64,000 bases of DNA from Fusarium oxysporum f. sp. lycopersici 4287 (taxonomy: Eukaryota > Ascomycota > Sordariomycetes > Hypocreales > Nectriaceae). The position numbers were made by a program, and so were the translations under genes. Positions 46,134-58,983 of the stretch are shown piece by piece (the stretch's first letter is position 1; each line of letters opens with the position of its first letter). Under the pieces are notes generated by a model. The model saw only the letters and a program-made list of their open reading frames with translations, was not told the DNA's origin and searched no databases. The stretch spans positions 4,019,482 through 4,083,481 of the forward strand of contig NC_030990.1 in NCBI RefSeq assembly GCF_000149955.1. Direction: 5' to 3'.

Positions 46134-46680
46134 TTTGGAACCCTTCAGATTGAGGTATACGAAGTTGCTTGGAATGGGCATATAGGAACGAACTATGGGA
46201 TACTAGGCTATACCACAGAGCTTGATTGATAGGGAGTCCAAAGATGCATGCTTGGCATGGGATAGAATTTTGCTTTATAGCTGCTATTCATTGACTGATA
46301 TACACTCTTCAACTTTAACTAGTGGCCCCCCTTGCGACGGCTTCATTCATGACAAACATCAACGAACATAAATGCATCACACTAACGAACTTACGGCATC
46401 AAGATAATATTGAAAGCATCAATTAGGGCTAGCAATCATAAAAATACATAACAATCGGCCATCGTCAATCACAAATGAGATCCAAATCCCATCAAACGCA
46501 CCCGCACATTTACTGTTCTTTGTCTTTCACGTGTCCTGCACCTATTCCACCTTCTCCTATCATTTCATTCTTGCATTTTTTAATCACCTCCACAACCATT
46601 CATGTCATTAAACGATCGTCATATCATCTAGGGTATCGTTCCAAAAGAATGTTTCCTCCTAGTCGGGTTATCATTTCGCT
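46134..46680. other. Convergent 3' intergenic region
   Basis: These 547 bases contain only UTR-like, AT-rich sequence between two convergent genes. Confidence 0.5.
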
Positions 46681-49600
46681 TTACAACTCGTCCTTCGCAC
46701 GCTGAAAGGTCTCCTTGACAGCCTCGGTAGCCTCGCTGGCTGCACTGCCAACCTTGTCAGCTGCAGAGGCCGCAGCTTCGTTGGCCTGGCTTCTGAGGCT
46801 TTCGGCGTTGGCGGCAGCGGTGGCGTAGGCCCTCTGGAATCGGGCCAGGACGCTCTCGGTGAAAGAGGGCTCCTTGCCGCTAATGAGCTCGGAGACAAGC
46901 TCGCTCACGGATTCGTACTGCCTAAGTGCCTCGGCTGAGGCGGTAACAGCGGATGCAGCAGCTGCTTCGGAGGCGATTGATGCCTTGTCGGCAGCAGCGT
47001 CGGTAGCCTTGGAGGCATATGAGCTGGCGTCACCCCAGACATGCTCGTACCAGGCGATCTGGGTAGGCTCGCCGTAAACTTGGCCACTGATCTGCTCCAC
47101 AATGTTGTTCCAAGAATCACCAATGGCAAGGCCAGCGGCTGAGATCTGCTCGTTGGCAGCATCGACAACTGAAGAGATGGAATCATCAACAGCCTGAGCG
47201 GCAGACTTGACGGTGTCGCCAGCAGCAGAGTAAACAGATCCTGCAGCTTCACCTGCCGCCTGGGCAGCGGAAGCAGCGGACTCCCTGGCCACAGAAGCGA
47301 CAGAGGAGGCAGATCCTGCAAGGTCAGTGGGAGTAGGGGTAGCGGTGAGGGAGGAGAGAGCAGAAGATGCGCCAGCCAGGAATCTAGAGTATCGGTCTTG
47401 GGCGGCACCAAGGCCAGCATAATAGTTCATCTTGGCCTGCTCGTAGTACTTCTCAGGGGCTGAAGAAGGAGTAGGTGTGGCGAGTCCAGCGGCGATGAGA
47501 GCACTCTGGTACTGGATCTCGGCCCAAAGCCGACCTTCGTTGAGTCTCTGGGAAGCAATGGACTCAATACGCTCCCAGTCGAGCCAGGTAGGAACGGTAG
47601 TGGTGGTAGGAAGCTGTTGAGCAGCGGTGGTAGCGGCTTGCTTAGCCTTGTCAAACTGATCACCGGCGGCTGAGACTGCCTGGTCATAAGACGAGGAGAC
47701 AGAAGATAGAAGCTGCTCATGAACTGGCTTAGGGGTACCATAGATCTGAGCAGAGACGACTGAAAGAGCGCTCGAGTATTGCTCAGAGGCACGAGAAACG
47801 GCGTTCGAGTACACAGACTGCGCAGCATCGGTGGCACTAGCAATTGCATCCGTATCAACATAGTCATCAAGGACGATCTGTCGGTGAGGGACCTCTTGGG
47901 CCGCAGCACCAAGGAAAGCAGGCTTGACATGCTCGTGTTGTTCAGACAGGGGGGTCTCGTCGCGATGGGTCAGCGGGTCCTCCTCAATCTCGACGAGTGG
48001 CTCCTTGTCACCAGCCTCAAGGGGTTCTTCACTACCATTGCTGACTACGGATAAGGTGTCACCGATAAGCACTTCAGATGCTTCCGAGGCAAGGGGGGTC
48101 GACATACTGCTGTCTTCTGACTTTGCGACATTGGTGGCTGACTCGACAACTTCCGAGAGCTTGCTGGACGCTTCTTCAATAACAGGGGCGGCGGATTTGG
48201 AGGCAGTGGAGGATAGAGACTCAACAGTCTCTGAGGCTTCCTTGGCGATGCTGCTGGCGCTCTCCTCGCCTTCGAAAATGAGGCTGGAGGCGTCGCTGGC
48301 GATGGATTCGGCGCTGTTTGAAACGGCGGAGGTAGCCTTTCCAATTATGTTAGGCTCGTCGAAAACAGATGAAGCGCTGGAAACGCTATCGCTGGCAGAC
48401 TCGGCAACTTCGGATGCTTCCTCCTTAACGGGCTCGGCAATGGAAGCGACAAAGTCTTCCAAGTTCTGTTCGGCGTCCTGTGCTTGAGATGTAGCCTCTT
48501 CAACGACTTCTGAAAGGCTGGAGGCGGCATTGTCGTCCCCAGCCGGGGTCTGAGCCTCAGCTTCCTTAGCTGCTGCAGCCTGCTCGGCAGCAAGCTTCAT
48601 AGCGTCAACGTCAAAGTTGTCTGATGTATCTCCGGCAGCAACCTTGTAGCGGGCAACGTCCTTAAGGCGAGCCAGCTCCTTAGCAGCCACAGAGGCAATC
48701 TCCATTCCTTCGTCCTCAACTCGTGCAGCGGCGTCCTGGGCCTCGAGCAGAGCTGGGTGGGTAACGATCAATTGCTTCAGTTGCTCAGTCCACTCATTGA
48801 GCGTACGCTTGAGTTCGTGGTACTTGGCCCAGTCCTTGTACGTGATACCATCTGTCCAAGCCCACCTCATTCCGATCTGTTGCAAGGCGAGGTTTCTAGT
48901 CTCGTCAAGAACCTGGAAATGTACATCGGCGACAGTGATAACAGTCTCCTGGAGTTCCTGGTCATAGCCTTGGCGCCATTGTCGAATGGCTTGAGCCTTC
49001 TGCTTGATGGCCATTCCAGAAGATCGCACAGCGGTGACGATCTTTTGGTTCACATCAACAACATCCGCGTTAGTTCCAGCAAGTTCTACGATCTTGTTTC
49101 GAAGACCGGTGAGTTCTCGATCAATTGTGGTTTCAAGGTCGTCAAAGAGCTTCTGACCGTTAGTGTTGACATTCTCCTCAATCATGCGCTTGGCAATCTC
49201 GTCAACGCGCTCCTCCAAGTCAGTGGCACCCTCATCGGCTTGAGTAGCAAACTTTGTCTGCCAAGTCTCGAGGTCCTGAGCCACCATTTCGCGAGCCTTT
49301 CGTCGCTTCTCACTCTCATTTTCGGTGGGAGGAGGGGCCTGGACAGGGTTAATGTACTCAGGAGAAGCAGATTCAACTTCAGGCAGGGGGCTCTCAGTAG
49401 CAACGGGAGCCTGAGATGATGACGTTTGAACAGATGTGGTGCTCTGAGGAGCGGGCTTCTGGAAAGATGAGGCAGTTGTTCCAGTGGTGTAGCTATGTGG
49501 TGTCAGACAACGTATCAATGATATATAGCTCGGGGATCTTACCTTGAGGAATAGTTTTCCTGGATGGGCTTGGTGGTCTTGGTCTTGTACCGTCCCAATC

Positions 49601-50499
49601 GCTCACCTATGCGAACAAGCTGGGGCTCAACGTTCTGGACGTAGACGGCGCGGACGTGAGGCAAACGTTGCTGTCAAGGAAGGCATAAGTCTTGTTCCAC
49701 GTCCAGTAAGCTGTGGGAAGAGCAGTCTTTGTGGTAAATTCGGAAGCTACATCGTAACCTCGAATGGCGTATGGGTGAACAAATTCATAGCCTGGCTGGA
49801 GGTATTCGTAGTACATCTGTAGACCATTGGTGCGGGCGATGTCGTAGTACGGGCCTAGCTTCTCGCCAGCTTGGCTCACATAGGGGCCAACGGATTGGTC
49901 ATAATGCGCACGCGCAAGAGCCTGGTACTTGACAAGCTGAGGCTGCCCGTTCTTCTCCCACAAGGCCTGGGTATGCGCCTGCGCCTTCTCGACCCATGGA
50001 GCTCCATACTGAACAGCGTATGCGCGAGTGGGCTGCCAGACCTTGCTATCGACAGTATCGTAGTATGGGCGGGCGATCTCAACGTAGGGCGCTGCATAGT
50101 GGTCGTAGTATGGTTGAACGTGAGGTTGCACGGTGTTCTTAACCTGGAAGTAGGGTTTACAAATCGATGGGGAGTTCTCGTCGCACTGTTCGAGCGAGGG
50201 TGGGCATCGGAAGAGGACTGTATAAATGGCGAACCATGTCGCGAGTCTAGCAGAAGGATAGTCAGCTTATTGTGCGTGAAAACGGCGGTATCTCAATGCG
50301 ATAACGATGGAAAAGATTGGTAAAAGACATCAAGCGAGAACAAGATGCCATGACGACGCGCAGAAACATACCTAGCAACGACACTGAAAGTCCATGCAAA
50401 AATACTTCTTCTCTTCTTAATTGATCCTCTGCGACCTGCGGCAGGCTTTCCATTCGCCTTGCCGTTGCCGTTCATGATCGAGCCGGCGGACTCGGCCAT
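46681..50499 (-). CDS. Large Ala/Ser-rich anchored coiled-coil protein (fungal 'hoxa13-like'), one-base frameshift
   Basis: Exons 50372-50499, 49543-50246 and 46681-49492. The N-terminus is basic (RRGSIKKRRS) and leads into one membrane segment (FAWTFSVVARLATWFAIYTVLF). Then come Tyr/Pro-rich repeats (about 70-210; VQPYYDHYAAPYVEIARPYYD, VGPYVSQAGEKLGPYYD), a conserved helical region (about 290-500; ARKAREMVAQDLETWQTKF-like), and a long Ala/Ser/Glu low-complexity tail of amphipathic helices with recurring Q-(I/V)-Y-G-(T/E)-P units. Databases often name such proteins after hoxa13, but there is no homeodomain. The frame breaks at 49663-49665: LDSNV must continue as LPHVRAVYVQNVEPQL, which needs one more T in a TTT run. 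Corrected length is about 1214 aa. It is probably an ER or other endomembrane protein with most of its mass in the lumen or cytosol; its role is unknown. Confidence 0.75.
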
Positions 50500-52483
50500 G
50501 ATGACGAGCTAGACACGCGCTACGTTCAAAGCAATCAAAAATGGGAGTCGGTAGACGAGAGCCAATATTGGCAAGCGAACGGTAGCAAAGACTCCAGCTT
50601 TCAGCTACGCGAGAGGAGGCAACGAGGAACAAATGTGTTCTTTGAAGCGTGTTAGCCTTGACAAAGTCAGGTCAGGTCAGGGTTGCAAAAGTTTTGGGAG
50701 CTTTGAGTGAATGAAGCTGGCTTACCTATAGTGCGTTACAGTTCAGGACGAACTGCAGGGGTTGCGTGCTGCAAAATACTGGTGCCGTGAAGCAAGCGAG
50801 AGGTCTAGGAGCTCTTCTGTGACACGACTCGAGACAAGAGCGAGACAGCCAAAGAAAGCAACCGAAGCTGCAAATAAAAATTGTTAAGCTCTTGGCTTTT
50901 GTATGGATGTATTATCTTAGGAGGAGAAGGAAGAAATAAGATTAAGGTTAGGGAATAGAAGAGGAGATAACTGAAGTCACGGTTGACGTCGTTACAGCTG
51001 CCTTGGTCTTGGCCATGTCCATGGTCTGGAATCCAACCCAGCGAAGCTAAGGTTGGTAGGTCTCTAACGTTTACTAGCACGCACATCATATCTGTACAGT
51101 GGTGTCATGCACCCATACGCCATTAGTTGATTATACCGTTTTTGTCACTGTCAGTACAAAGATAAGCAGCCGTCCAACATGGATTGCTTCCTGTCCTGCA
51201 GTTTTCGAAACATTTGCATGGTTGCGACGTCATCCAGAACCACATAAGCTTGCTTTACCCGAACGCCTTTTGATGCCACCGACAGGATCACACGCACTGA
51301 TTGGATGACCGGGAACTTAGATATAAACAACGAGCTGAAATGTCAAACATAATACGTCAGGGAATCTGAAAAGGTGTCAAGAATGGTTTATCAATCATAG
51401 ACTTTACCAAGACAAAGTAAGAGCATGCACTAAATAACACTAACTTGTGTGAGGGTTTCCTCTGAAGTTTTGACAGCCTAACATAGCAGCTAATTCATCA
51501 ACTGACTGTCCCGAGCCACGCTGTAGCCGACGAACGTTTCCATGTGATAGCGTCTTAGTTTTGGACAGAAAAAGACAACGTTCTGAAACGTAGGGTATCC
51601 ATGATAGTAGGGAGGCGTCTCAGTCTTGGTATATTATGTTGAGTTAATGACTTCCAGCGCAGCTCCCAATCTCAATAGACAGGCACCGAGGCTCATAGTC
51701 TATAACGCTTCGCCAAAATTAAGGACTTTCTTGTGATACATTCAGACAAACACATCATCTTTTTGTCGCCATGAACATCAGCATTAATACGTAGGGGGCC
51801 AGAAACCTTCAGACCCTCGATCAGGGTGCCAAAAACAACTGGTCAGAAAGCTTCCTAAACTCATCCTAAAATTACCAAAGTATTTCAATCTATTATGATC
51901 AAGGTCCTGAGTTTTCTTACCTCCCCGAGGTTCCTGTTGGCTGTTTTACCATGACATCAACCAGTATTCTGGCGCTAACACGTGAGCTTGATGATGATCC
52001 TGTCACTGCCGGAAAATTACTGCCCCGATTCCGGTCCACCGTAGCTCAGCACAATTGCAAGGCATCTCCGGTTGGGTTCGCAGTTCAGGCAGGTCAACTG
52101 TGGGGGGTGGCGGTTAGCGTTTCCTTCAACACGGGCAATTATTAAGAACCACGTCTCTCAACAAGTCCAGGTTAATCTTCAAGATTCAACTCTTAGTTTA
52201 CAGCAACATTACAGGAAGGTTTTGCACCGGCTGACGCAAACACTATATACATATTCACCTGTTAAATCCGCGGACCGTTTAATATCTCATCAAGCCCAAA
52301 CCTTCTCTGCAGCGCTCATCGGTCTGTTCGTCGTCTCTCCGTTTCCGACTACGACTCCATTCAGACCCCTCGATACGATTCGACACATCGGCGCATGCCT
52401 CTGTGAGCAACCTGATAAAATAAGCCCCTCGTGGGCGCGATCGATTTCTTTCGAATCGCCTTCGTCAAACTCAAATTGTCATC
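50500..52483. other. Divergent intergenic region before the RING-CH ligase gene
   Basis: 2.0 kb without a credible gene. The final 300 bases are a C/T-rich leader. No repeats or RNA genes were recognised. Confidence 0.45.
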
Positions 52484-55400
52484 ATGGAAGATCCAACCTC
52501 GATTGCCAAGGCTAAGAGCCTACACCGAACCTCGACCCGATCCGATGATCTACTACAGCCTCAAGATAACCCCAGTATCTGCCGAATATGTCGAGGCGAA
52601 GGAACTCCAGAGGAACCGCTTTTCTACCCTTGCAAGTGCAGCGGTAGTATTAAATATGTTCATCAGGATTGCTTGATGGAGTGGCTCTCGCATTCCCAAA
52701 AGAAGTACTGCGAGCTTTGCAAGACATCGTTCCGGTTCACGAAGCTATACGCTCCCGACATGCCTCAGTCTCTTCCGGTCCATATCTTCATTGGACATAT
52801 GGCCAGATACTTCTTCCAAAATGTCTTGGTATGGCTTCGTGCTGCCATGGCCATCAGCGTTTGGCTTTGCTGGTTGCCATACTTTATGAGATCTGTTTGG
52901 TCATTCATGTTCTGGGTCAGTGATGAGGGTTTTGGCAACACTTCCATGATGGCTCGCTCCAATGACACAGCGTCGTCCACAGAAAACTCATTACGAGGGA
53001 TGTCTCCTTCGGCCTTGGATTTCGAGACATGCCCTGCAAGCCCCTTATTTGTGGCAACTACTACTCCAGCTTCGGTTGCCAATACTCTGCTTGATGGTTT
53101 ATCTGAACAGAACATTTCTGACTTCTTCGCACGTATGATGTCTATTTGGGGCGTTGCAGTCAAGTCTGATCGCCCTGAATCTACTAACGCAACTTCATCC
53201 GGGTCCATATCCATACCGCCAACCCTGCTTGGAGAGGTAGCATTCTTAAACAACTTGACTCGAAACCCAACTGTCAACCGCACTATTATTTCGATCCTCG
53301 AAGGCCAGATCATCACTATCTTGGTCATCGTTTGCTTTATTCTCGTCATTTTGGTTCGAGATTATGTTGTTCAGCAGCAGCCAGAGATGAACGTGCGCCC
53401 CGCCTTTCCAGCCCCTGAGAATCCCGTGCCGCAGCAGGAGCCGATGCTCGTCCGGCCGGAGGATGTGGAGGAGCTGCAGGGCCCAGACGAATCAGACGAC
53501 GAGACTTTGGATACCGGAGACCCCTTCACCACCGCAAATGATGTCGCCTTTGCCGCTCAGGTTCAGGCTGATGGACGTTTACGCAGGCGAACGAACTCTG
53601 AGCTCATGGTCCCTCCGGGCCTTATCGAAACCGGCCCCTCTGAGGCAGGCCCAGTCGAATCTCAAACCCCTACAGACGCAGGTATTTCTGAGGAGCGTGC
53701 CAGCGTCTACGATTACCTTCGTATTTACCGACAGGCAGACGGTGATGCCCGAAAGATTCTGGAGCTTATCCACGAGGAGGGACTTGAAAACAAGCTCTCG
53801 TATTGGGTTGATGTTACACGCCGGGCTCTGCATGATGAAGATGACTCGCCTCTCCTTGGTATCGGCACTGATCCTTACACTAGTCGAGAGCGAGCAGGAA
53901 GTTTCGGCTCTACTGTTGCCAGTTCATCCCGGAAGGCTTATACACCCGGTTCTGACGACTTCCCAACACCAATGGATATACCCGGCGAATCTTCTTCAAG
54001 CAAGGGCAAGGAAAAGGAGATCTTACCACCTCTACCTGACCAAACCTCTGAGACAAGCTTTGCGGCAAGTCCTTCTCGACCTCGCGCTGTTTCAGATGGG
54101 CCTCAACTTCATGACTCAGTGAACCCCCTAGCCAACAATAGTTGGTCATTTGAAGGACTGCCTGTTGATACTCAGGAGGAAGGGGCATCAAGTGGGCTGC
54201 CAAATGCTTCTGAGGCAGCACTGTTTGGATCCAAAAACCATGAACAGTTGAGGCAAGATGTTGCGGCTAGTGCTTTGCCCGATTTGAGAGAAAACGAGAA
54301 TGAGCCGGCTCGTCGGGTTGAACGCACTGGAACGTTTGGAACTCCGGAGCCACACGCATTGGAACAACCTCCAGTTGCTGCAGCTCAGGAAAACGGCCGG
54401 CCGGCTGGCTTAGTCGGTAGAGTGACTGATTTCATGTGGGGTGACTTGGATGAGCAACAACGAGCTGTCCCGGATGCAAACGCTGCTGACCCCGTCGTCG
54501 CCCAACAAGACGACACCGATGGTTGGGAAACTGAGCTTGATGAAGTCCACCAAGACGGACCTCCTCCTGATGCGGCTGCAGCCGAAGAGCCTGAGGAACC
54601 TGAGGATCTGGGCGATGCTCCAGGTGCAGGACTTGATCAAGAAGCCATGGAAGACCTCGAAGACTTTGAGGGTGTCATGGAGCTGATTGGTATGCGTGGA
54701 CCTGTTGCCGGACTCTTCCAAAACGCTATTTTCTGTGCGGTTCTCGTCTCTGTGACAATCTTTGCTTGCATCTTTGTTCCTTACAATTTCGGACGTGTCA
54801 GTGTCTGGGTGGTTGCCAACCCCATGCGCCTTGTTCGCCTGGTATTTGAATTCTCCAAGCTCTTGCAAGATGCTGCCGTTATGGCTGCCGGATTTGGTTT
54901 GTGGGTCGCCATCAACATGATCGATATGTTCACAGGTCTTATTGGGGGCCCTGTGGGCGCTCAAGTCCTCGCAGCAAGAAAGGCCTCATGGTCCCTCTGG
55001 ACCAACGCCGGTTCGCGAGTACTGGACTATACTTTTATGGATTTGCCCATGTCTGCAGCAGAGATGCAGAACTTCTCTGCTATCAGCCATAGTGCACTCC
55101 TCGCAGTCAAAGGTAACATTGGTGCTCTCTTCACAATCATCAGCAAGGTTGTAGGCTTTATCTTCAGTGGCAGATTCGTCACCAGCAGTGTGTCTGTGGA
55201 TTCAATTAAATCGGCAGCTGCTGTAGCGTGGCCTAAGATCACCGCTCTCTCCTCTGCTCTGTTGAAGCCGAATTCTTGGGTGGTCAACCTTGGAGAGCCT
55301 GATGGACCTCTTAACGTTAATCCGGAGCTGGCCCACTGGTCTGGTCTGGATCGCTTCTGGGCCATCGCAGCAGGCTATGCGACACTATTCTTCTTCGGCG

Positions 55401-57527
55401 CACTTTACTTGAAGCGCGGAAGCCCATTCTCTCGGGGTCATATGCTTCAAGCTTGGGAGGCTGGCATCATTGATACCTTGCACCAAGCTAGTGGCATTAT
55501 GAAGGTTATCATGATCATTAGCATTGAGATGCTTGTCTTCCCGCTTTATTGCGGACTCCTACTGGACGGTGCTCTCCTTCCCCTGTTTGAGAACACGACT
55601 TTCAAGTCTCGCCTCCTTTTTACTTACAACTATCCTCTGACTTCCGTCTTTGTTCACTGGTTTGTTGGCACTGGCTATATGTTCCATTTTGCCCTCTTTG
55701 TGTCGATGTGCAGGAAGATTATGCGTCAAGGCGTTCTCTGTAAGGTTTCCTGGACTCCTTGCATTATTGAAGCTAACAGATTTACAGATTTCATTCGCGA
55801 CCCCGACGACCCTGAGTTCCACCCTGTTCGTGATGTCCTGGAGAGAAACCTGACCACGCAGTTGAGAAAGATTCTCTTCTCAGCTTTTGTGTACGGCGCC
55901 CTGGTCATAGTCTGTCTGGGCGGCGTGGTATGGGGCCTGTTTTATGCAATCCCAGGAGTTCTTCCTGTTCACTACTCGTCCAATGAACCAGTACTCGAGT
56001 TCCCTGTGGACCTGCTCTTCTACAACTTCCTTATGCCACTTGCTGTCAGCTTTTTCAAACCTGGAGATGGACTTCATGCCATGTATACTTGGTGGTTCAG
56101 GACCTGCGCCCGAGGCTTACGGCTCACCTACTTTCTTTTCGGCGAACGAAGGATTGACGAGGAGGGAAGCTTGCGTTTGGGTAATGCCCTCAGAGACCAG
56201 CAACTTCCATGGTATAAGACTTTGTTTCTGGAGCTCAATGACCGGTACCACGTCGTACCCAAGACCTGGACTGACTTCTTTGATGGCGGTGATGCTAAGC
56301 CAAGGGCTCCTCTTAACAACAGTGAGATTCGCTCGCTCACTCGACACAAAAATCATCTCAAGACTGCGAATCAGCTTGTCGAGAGCGGACATTTTGTTCG
56401 TGCACCTGCATCCGATCGTGTCAAGATACCTAAGGGCAAGAGGGTCTTCCTTGATGTTGATGAACATGGGCGAAGAAACGATGGGCAGGAAGATACTGAT
56501 CTCTACGCCAGCAACCAGTACCAGATGGTCTATATACCACCTCACTTCCGAGCGAGGGTCTTCCTGTTCATTCTATTTATCTGGATCTTTGCGGCGGTCA
56601 CAGGAGTTGGTTTCACCATTATTCCCACTCGTGTTTGGCCGACGCATGTTTAAAATGCTGATTCCTCAGCATATTCGAACAAACGACATCTATGCATTCA
56701 GCATTGGTGTTTATCTTCTCGGTTCCGCAGCTTACCTGGTCTTCCACGCTCGCAGTGTTTGGGCGAAGATCCAGGATGGGGTTTCCGCTGCTAGAGCATC
56801 CCTGGCTGCTGGAAATCTTGAGCGCCGTGCCGCTGCAGTTTTGTTACGGGGCGTCAAGTTGCTTTATGCTTATTCTTTCCTCCTTGTTGTCTTCCCGCTC
56901 CTCATCTCGGGACTCTTGGAGCTGTATCTCGCAATTCCCCTCCACACTTACATGTATCCTCCGACGGCGGCGTCAATTCAGGCCGCAAGAGAGGGTGGGC
57001 CGGAGGCTAGCCGGCACACGGTGCGTGTCATCCAAGCCTGGACACTGGGCCTACTATACTTGAAACTCGGTGCTCGGATGATCACATCAATGTTCCCAGA
57101 TACTCGCCTTGCTGTTGCTGTCCGGACGGTATTGCGAGGCGGGTGGGCGAACCCTGATATCGGCGTTCTGACCCGAGCTTTCGTGCTCCCTGGTCTTGCG
57201 ATTGCTGGAGCTGCCATATTTGGGCCTCCAGCACTTACAAGCGCTCTGATCAAGTACAACATCATCCCAGGCATTGAAGCAGGAGAGAGCGAAGTGGCTG
57301 AAGCTGCGCGAATTGCGATAACCTATCGACACTCATACCCAGCTGTTGCGCTGGCCGCCTTGTTGGTCAAGAACACGATTGGCCTGGTCAAGGTGTTTAA
57401 TGGTTGGACGGCCCGCATACGGGACGAAGCCTACCTTATTGGGGAAAGGCTGCATAACTTTGGGGCTGCCGCTGCAGGAGCGGGAAGGGTCAGAGGTGCA
57501 TGGAGAGCTGGAGGGGCAAGACTCTGA
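52484..57527 (+). CDS. Doa10/SSM4-type RING-CH E3 ubiquitin ligase, one-base frameshift near 56635
   Basis: Begins MEDPTSIAKAKS at 52484. The RING-CH finger has C33, C36, C50, C52, H60, C63, C76 and C79 (C4HC3). After this, multiple TM helices follow: IFIGHMARYFFQNVLVWLRA, TILVIVCFILVILV, a long acidic cytosolic linker (about 300-720), then clusters of helices to about 1640. The size (about 1680 aa) and layout match Doa10/TEB4, which ubiquitinates ER-membrane and nuclear-envelope substrates for degradation (ERAD-C). At 56634-56636 a CCC run carries one extra C: the frame as written ends FTIIPTRVWPTHV, whereas dropping one C gives IIPLVFGRRMFKMLIPQHIRTND, the conserved continuation, ending GAWRAGGARL at 57527. 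I give the whole span as one gene. Confidence 0.9.
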
Positions 57528-58983
57528 GAGTGAACAGCGCAGAAGAAGCGGTATGACTGACTATGTGGATAGAGCCAATGTTAGACATCGCCCTTTGTGA
57601 TATTTAGCGCTCTATTAAAGGCAATCGCCAACATGAACCAGGATTCACTAATAACCACTTCAATTCAATTCAATGGATTTCAATTAGAGTGCATAAGCCT
57701 GCAGCGAATTATGTCATGTCTTGTTTGATTTTGTGGAATGAAGCCACGAACATGTTACCCTGCAGGAGAGTGGCCCGGTGGGGCAAGTAAACTTAGAGGG
57801 TACCAAAATAAACTCATCAAGGAGACCACTAAGCTTAGATTAGTCTTTTCTGTCACTTGGGGTAAAGATCCCAAGATACCTTGGCTCCCCTAGAGTGGGT
57901 ATTTTAGTGTAAACACAGCAACGAATATGCTCAGGTGACGCCTTTGTTGACATGTCGTCTTTCAAATTGGTTTGTAGAATTTTCAGTTTCTTTTTCTGAT
58001 GCTGTATGAGTTGTCAAAGCTGCCCGTCATGCGAAAATGACGCACATGCTTGTCTGCCATGGATCTTGGATTAATATCAGCTTCTATTCATAGATTCACG
58101 TTATGAAACTCGAGTCTAAGACAAGTGGTGAACCCCTGTCAAAGTATAGTATCAGAGCGATAGCGCATAACCCCTAGGTCAATGCACTGAGCCTAAGAGA
58201 AACTTGAGATGATGCAAAATAGTGAATATCTCGTGCGAGATTCAGACAGAAAAACTGAAGGAATTGACAACGCACATAACAAAGAATATGACCACAATTC
58301 AGGCACAAAGAGTCATATGAGTCACGTGTATCTGAGACAGAGGATTGCTGTCCAATAGTGGGGTCGTTGAAAGAACGGAAACGCCCTGTTGCCCATGGCT
58401 GCCATTGGCCTTTCCTATCTGAGTTTAGTGCATGATGCTGGCACAAGGAGAATGGGGGGACCATGTGTCGCATCAACAGCCCAAGGTCACAGGCCAAACA
58501 TTGATTCAACACTCACATCAACTCAACAACTACGACAATCATCGCGCGACGTTTCCTACCCATGGAACTTCCGCTCTCCAGCGGCCGCGAATACTAACAA
58601 CTGCAGATTTACAGCATCTTGCAGTGCAGTACTACAGGTAAGACTTAGGTAGGTACCGTTTGCGAAAAGACAGGGTCATCCTCTGTTTCCCTCCCGATCA
58701 TCGTTGGGTCCTGGAATCGGTGAGCGAAATCTCCCGCCACTTCGCCCAAGAACAGGGCGACTGACTATGCCGACAGTTGCGCAGTCATAGCATCAAATCA
58801 TTTGACGAATCCATCAACGATTTTCATCTTTGTTACTCACGTATTATCGCCTGCGCCACCTTTCTTCATCCCGCCTCCCGACATTTCGATATCGCGACAA
58901 CAGGCCCCCCCTTTACATACATATCGATGCGAGAGAGACAATAAACAACAACAAATACCAGCAAATCAATTAAACCAAGCAAT
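57528..58983. other. Intergenic region between Doa10-type and NudE genes
   Basis: 1.46 kb with no coding frame of interest. TTCAA repeats occur about 57660-57690, and the NudE leader (CA-rich) lies at the end. Confidence 0.45.

Noticed and set aside
48757..49419. 220-codon plus-strand open frame over the Ala/Ser-rich protein
   Set aside because: It mirrors the helical, low-complexity coding strand; the minus-strand model has introns and conserved blocks.
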